Below are positions 12,125 to 14,492 of a stretch of DNA of 14,492 nucleotides, one piece after another. A program made the position numbers and the translations under genes. This stretch comes from Spirochaetales bacterium (GTDB lineage: Bacteria; Spirochaetota; Spirochaetia; Treponematales; UBA12059), in contig SPCK01000015.1 of NCBI GenBank assembly GCA_004525355.1, positions 1 through 14,492 of the forward strand. Direction: 5' to 3'. How positions within the stretch are numbered: the first letter of the stretch is position 1; the number at the start of each line of letters is the position of its first letter. Under the pieces are notes generated by a model. That model did not search any database. It was given only the letters and a program-made list of their open reading frames with translations, and was not told where the DNA came from.

Positions 12125-13711
12125 CTATCGCTTTTTCCGGAATATTCGATAATTGATATCCGGGAAGAGATTGTTGCGCTTTTCAAGACGAGTCAGCCAT
12201 TCGGTTCCGACGGTATTGGCGCACAGCATTTCATAGATACGGGTAAAATTGGTAACCGCGTCCTCGACCTGTTTGCGGGCGAAGGATCCGGATTTCCCCG
12301 AACGCAGCAGGAAGGGCCAATCCGAGGCCTGGGACAGCAGCACCTCGCGGGTCGCCTGATTGAGCACCCGCTCGCGCAGGCCGCTTTCATTGGGAAAGCG
12401 CTCAGCCAGCTCGATCATGCGCTCGATCATCTTGAAGCAATGGCGATACACCCAGTCATTGGCTTTCTCGAGCCAGATGCCGGCGTATCCGCCATCCCCC
12501 CACGACGAAAGCTCGGGTACCGATTCGAAATTCTCGGGGTATGCCCGCTGGTATTCAGCCAGTGATACGAGACGTAGCTCTGACGTGTCCTGAGCCTTTC
12601 GAAATAGAGCCTCCAGCCACTGTATGCCCTCGTGCCACCAATGGCCGAACAGTTCGGCATCGTAGGGAGCCACCATGAGGGGCGGTCTATCCATGTGCGC
12701 AGCAGCCTTGTGCGCCTGGCGAGTCCGGTTGTACAGGAAGTTTTCAGCATGCTCCACCGCCTTCGCCGCGGCCAGATCTGGATTGTACGGGACCTTCTCG
12801 ATGCCTCGGCCGGTCACGGCCCAGTACTTGAAACCGGTAAACGTGCGAATTTGGTTTTGTTCGATGTAGGGTCCGATATAGTCGAGGGGCAGGTCAAATC
12901 CGATGTCCCGATAAAAATCGCGGTACGCCGGATCGGACGGATAGCCCTCGGTCTCGGACCAGACGGCCTCGGTGGCTGCTACGTCCCTGATGAAGGCGTT
13001 GAATCCGTTTGGACAGGCAACGGGCGCATAGGATCCGCGCCTCGGAGTAGGCTTGCCCAACATGGCTCCACGGATCGAGACAACCGTATATTGCAGTCCG
13101 TATGCTCCCAGTATCTCCTCGACCCCCGGGTACCAACCCAACTGCGGCATCCAGAATCCCGAGGGCGATCTTCCGAAGGTCGACCTGAACGACACCACTG
13201 CCGCCTCGACCTGGGCAGCTACAGTCTCGGGGTATGAGCGATAGATGGGCAGGAAGGCCTGCGTGGCGCCGCTGGTCATCAGCTCCAGGCGCCCTTTTTT
13301 GTAATAGAAATCAAAGGCGCTGAGGACGTTCCCGCCATGCAGAACCGTAAAGTCGTCGAAATTTTGCTGATAGAGGTCAGCGTACATACGAGCCAACGGG
13401 CCGAAAACCGGATCGTCAGCGGTACGCTCGATTTCCTTGCCCGCCAGTTCAAGTTGCTCGCACAGCCAGGACGCATAGCGTTCCTTGAGGAGAGCGTCAC
13501 CGAGCATCGCAGAAACGGTCGGCGATATTGCCATAGTCAGTTTCCATGGTATGCGCTCAGCCTCGAGCCGGGCGAACAAGCGAAGCAGAGGCAGGTACGT
13601 TTCCGACAAGGATTCGAACAGCCACCGTTCTTCAAGGTAGCGCGGGTAATCCGGTTGGCGAACGAAAGGGAGGTGTGCGTTGAGAACGAGCGCTAAAGAA
13701 CCGGTTTCCAC
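12125..13711 (-). CDS. GH57/DUF1957 protein, branching-enzyme homologue with altered catalytic pocket
   Basis: About 528 residues, the size of GH57 1,4-alpha-glucan branching enzymes (TK1436/TTHA1902 type). Seen in order: region 1 LNAHLPFVR (10-18; usually HAHLPYVR), a long helical part, region 2 SGATQAFLP (147-155; usually GATHGFLP), region 3 GFWMPQLGWYPG (185-196; usually WLPECAY with the nucleophile Glu), TGFKYWAVTG, region 4 APYDAELFGHWWHEG (348-362) with acid/base D351 kept, and a helical C-terminal domain with SSWGDGGYAGIWLEKANDW. So N11, Q151 and Q190 replace His, His and Glu. GTG 13711 is chosen since GGAGG lies 8 nt upstream and the upstream gene then ends 16 nt before; TTG 13738 would overlap it with no site. 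Fold assignment is firm, catalytic branching is doubtful. Confidence 0.88.
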   Translation of the reverse strand: METGSLALVLNAHLPFVRQPDYPRYLEERWLFESLSETYLPLLRLFARLEAERIPWKLTMAISPTVSAMLGDALLKERYASWLCEQLELAGKEIERTADDPVFGPLARMYADLYQQNFDDFTVLHGGNVLSAFDFYYKKGRLELMTSGATQAFLPIYRSYPETVAAQVEAAVVSFRSTFGRSPSGFWMPQLGWYPGVEEILGAYGLQYTVVSIRGAMLGKPTPRRGSYAPVACPNGFNAFIRDVAATEAVWSETEGYPSDPAYRDFYRDIGFDLPLDYIGPYIEQNQIRTFTGFKYWAVTGRGIEKVPYNPDLAAAKAVEHAENFLYNRTRQAHKAAAHMDRPPLMVAPYDAELFGHWWHEGIQWLEALFRKAQDTSELRLVSLAEYQRAYPENFESVPELSSWGDGGYAGIWLEKANDWVYRHCFKMIERMIELAERFPNESGLRERVLNQATREVLLSQASDWPFLLRSGKSGSFARKQVEDAVTNFTRIYEMLCANTVGTEWLTRLEKRNNLFPDINYRIFRKKR

Positions 13712-13719
13712 TGTGCCGA

Positions 13720-13724
13720 CCTCC
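13720..13724 (-). promoter_or_regulatory. Ribosome binding site deciding the GH57 start (GTG 13711)
   Basis: GGAGG on the minus strand lies 8 nt before GTG 13711 and just inside/after the end of the DUF4912 gene. The longer TTG 13738 frame has no Shine-Dalgarno. Confidence 0.65.
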
Positions 13725-13727
13725 GCA

Positions 13728-14432
13728 TCAGTCTTCAAAGTCGCTCAGAATGCGCGATGGATGCCGCTGGGGCGCGTTTCGTATCTGGAGATGGTCCAAA
13801 GCCGATAGCGCCGCCAAGGCGGCCGCATCCGGCTCAAGATCATCGAGCGAATTGGCCAGCAATGCCCGCGGCGTTCGTACTGAGTTGGAATGGGCTATGG
13901 CCTTGAAGCGCGAGCCATGACGTACACAGAGATCCAGCCGGTAGGCCGTATCCTGTTGGGGCATGTGCAGGTACCAGTGATCATCATTCTCGCCTATCGG
14001 GATATCGTATGAGGCGCTTCCCTTTCCGTCATAGCCTGAATTTTGGATGACCCTGATGAAAAAGCCTCCAAATCCGTCTGAGGAGCACAGGGCATCGAAC
14101 TCATCTTCACGTACGTCCCAGAAGGCGAAAGCCCATTCGGGATCCCGTGGTATGCAATGGATCACCGTCTCGTTATAGCGTCTCGCAATGCAGGGCGCTG
14201 CATCGAGGGAAGCGTCAATCTCGTCAAGCTCCGAGCCGGAGTATTTCTTCTCCTCGACGTGGATAGCCGCGACGTCTGAAGACTTGCGATCCTCGTTATC
14301 CTCTTCGTACGCCTCGATAATAGCCTCGACTACGAATACCCGTTCAAGGGACGGTGGTAGATCGAGACCCATTTTCTCCGCGAGGGCATACAGCGCTTCT
14401 ATGGATAATACATTGAGCCGTTCGACTTTCAC
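13728..14432 (-). CDS. DUF4912-domain protein with Rho/SAP-like N-terminus
   Basis: A 234-residue protein without signal peptide or membrane segment, so cytoplasmic. Residues 9-43 (LSIEALYALAEKMGLDLP and on) resemble the short helical Rho_N/SAP-like module found at the head of such proteins. An acidic linker follows (about 41-75). The DUF4912 core shows DPEWAFAFWDV (97-107), HWYLHMP (152-158), AYRLDLCVRHG (163-173) and AHSNSVRTPRA (180-190). The molecular role is unknown; the Trp-rich beta domain and its place directly before a GH57 protein suggest carbohydrate or partner binding, which is inference. It is first of four genes and starts with GTG, with no Shine-Dalgarno. The frame upstream is open to the window edge but has no start codon, and the N-terminus fits the family, so it is probably complete. 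Confidence 0.8.
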   Translation of the reverse strand: MKVERLNVLSIEALYALAEKMGLDLPPSLERVFVVEAIIEAYEEDNEDRKSSDVAAIHVEEKKYSGSELDEIDASLDAAPCIARRYNETVIHCIPRDPEWAFAFWDVREDEFDALCSSDGFGGFFIRVIQNSGYDGKGSASYDIPIGENDDHWYLHMPQQDTAYRLDLCVRHGSRFKAIAHSNSVRTPRALLANSLDDLEPDAAALAALSALDHLQIRNAPQRHPSRILSDFED

Positions 14433-14438
14433 GTTGGC

Positions 14439-14467
14439 ATCATCCGAAAATGCCGAAGCTGTGTCAA
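14439..14467 (-). promoter_or_regulatory. Promoter of the DUF4912-GH57-oxidoreductase-ybaK operon
   Basis: On the minus strand TTGACA (14467-14462, perfect -35) is followed after exactly 17 bp by GATGAT (14444-14439, four of six -10 bases). The -10 ends 6 nt before the GTG start, so the predicted transcription start is at or within a base or two of the start codon, giving a leaderless message. Confidence 0.55.
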
Positions 14468-14492
14468 GCGGGCTCGCCGTCGTTACACTTCG

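Noticed and set aside
12097..12186. Extended N-terminus of the flavin reductase starting at 12186
   Set aside because: It would overlap the end of the GH57 gene by 62 bp and has no Shine-Dalgarno; GTG 12096 has a good one.
11654..12565. 303-codon plus-strand open frame across the oxidoreductase-GH57 junction
   Set aside because: Antisense to two well-supported genes and composed of low-complexity Arg/Pro/Ser-rich sequence without a family match that I recognise.

Overview
The window (about 14.5 kb, moderately GC-rich) looks like chromosomal DNA of a diderm anaerobe, most probably a spirochaete of the Treponema/Spirochaeta group. The pointers are a BMP-type binding protein whose mature N-terminus has the 'FA-x-GDKE' look common in that phylum, a DUF4912 protein with a short Rho/SAP-like head next to a GH57/DUF1957 protein, and the general gene complement. 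This assignment is inference; there is no rRNA, tRNA, phage, IS or CRISPR in the window to anchor it.

Layout. Plus strand, 1-5558: the 3' end of an FMN-dependent alpha-hydroxy-acid oxidase/dehydrogenase, then a four-gene BMP-family ABC importer in an unusual order (permease, permease, binding protein, duplicated ATPase). The two permeases overlap by ATGA. The binding-protein gene is set apart by a 247-bp spacer packed with hairpins and a 16-bp palindrome upstream, and by a strong hairpin downstream. Minus strand, 5566-9138: dnaE, convergent with the ATPase gene and only 7 bp away. Plus strand, 9383-10732: a lone dihydrolipoamide dehydrogenase, divergent from dnaE. Minus strand, 14432-10826: a compact four-gene operon of DUF4912 protein, GH57 branching-enzyme homologue, FAD/NAD(P) oxidoreductase and YbaK aminoacyl-tRNA deacylase.

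Start sites. Shine-Dalgarno positions move several starts inward from the longest possible frame: 586 for permease 1, 3999 for the ATPase, GTG 12096 for the oxidoreductase and GTG 13711 for the GH57 protein. With these starts the apparent overlaps in the minus-strand operon become ordinary short gaps. Two minus-strand genes, dnaE and the DUF4912 gene, have no Shine-Dalgarno but carry promoter-like boxes that would start transcription at or within a few bases of the start codon, so they may be leaderless.

Most interesting points: (1) the GH57 protein keeps the branching-enzyme scaffold and the acid/base Asp, but three pocket residues are changed (His to Asn, His to Gln, and the nucleophile Glu to Gln), suggesting a pseudo-enzyme or changed chemistry operating beside a putative glycan-binding DUF4912 partner; (2) the hairpin array and palindrome upstream of the binding-protein gene; (3) a DnaE that keeps all PHP metal-ligand positions, hence possible built-in proofreading, and carries an extra segment of roughly 50 residues; (4) a hairpin that reads as an intrinsic terminator only on the strand antisense to the transporter.
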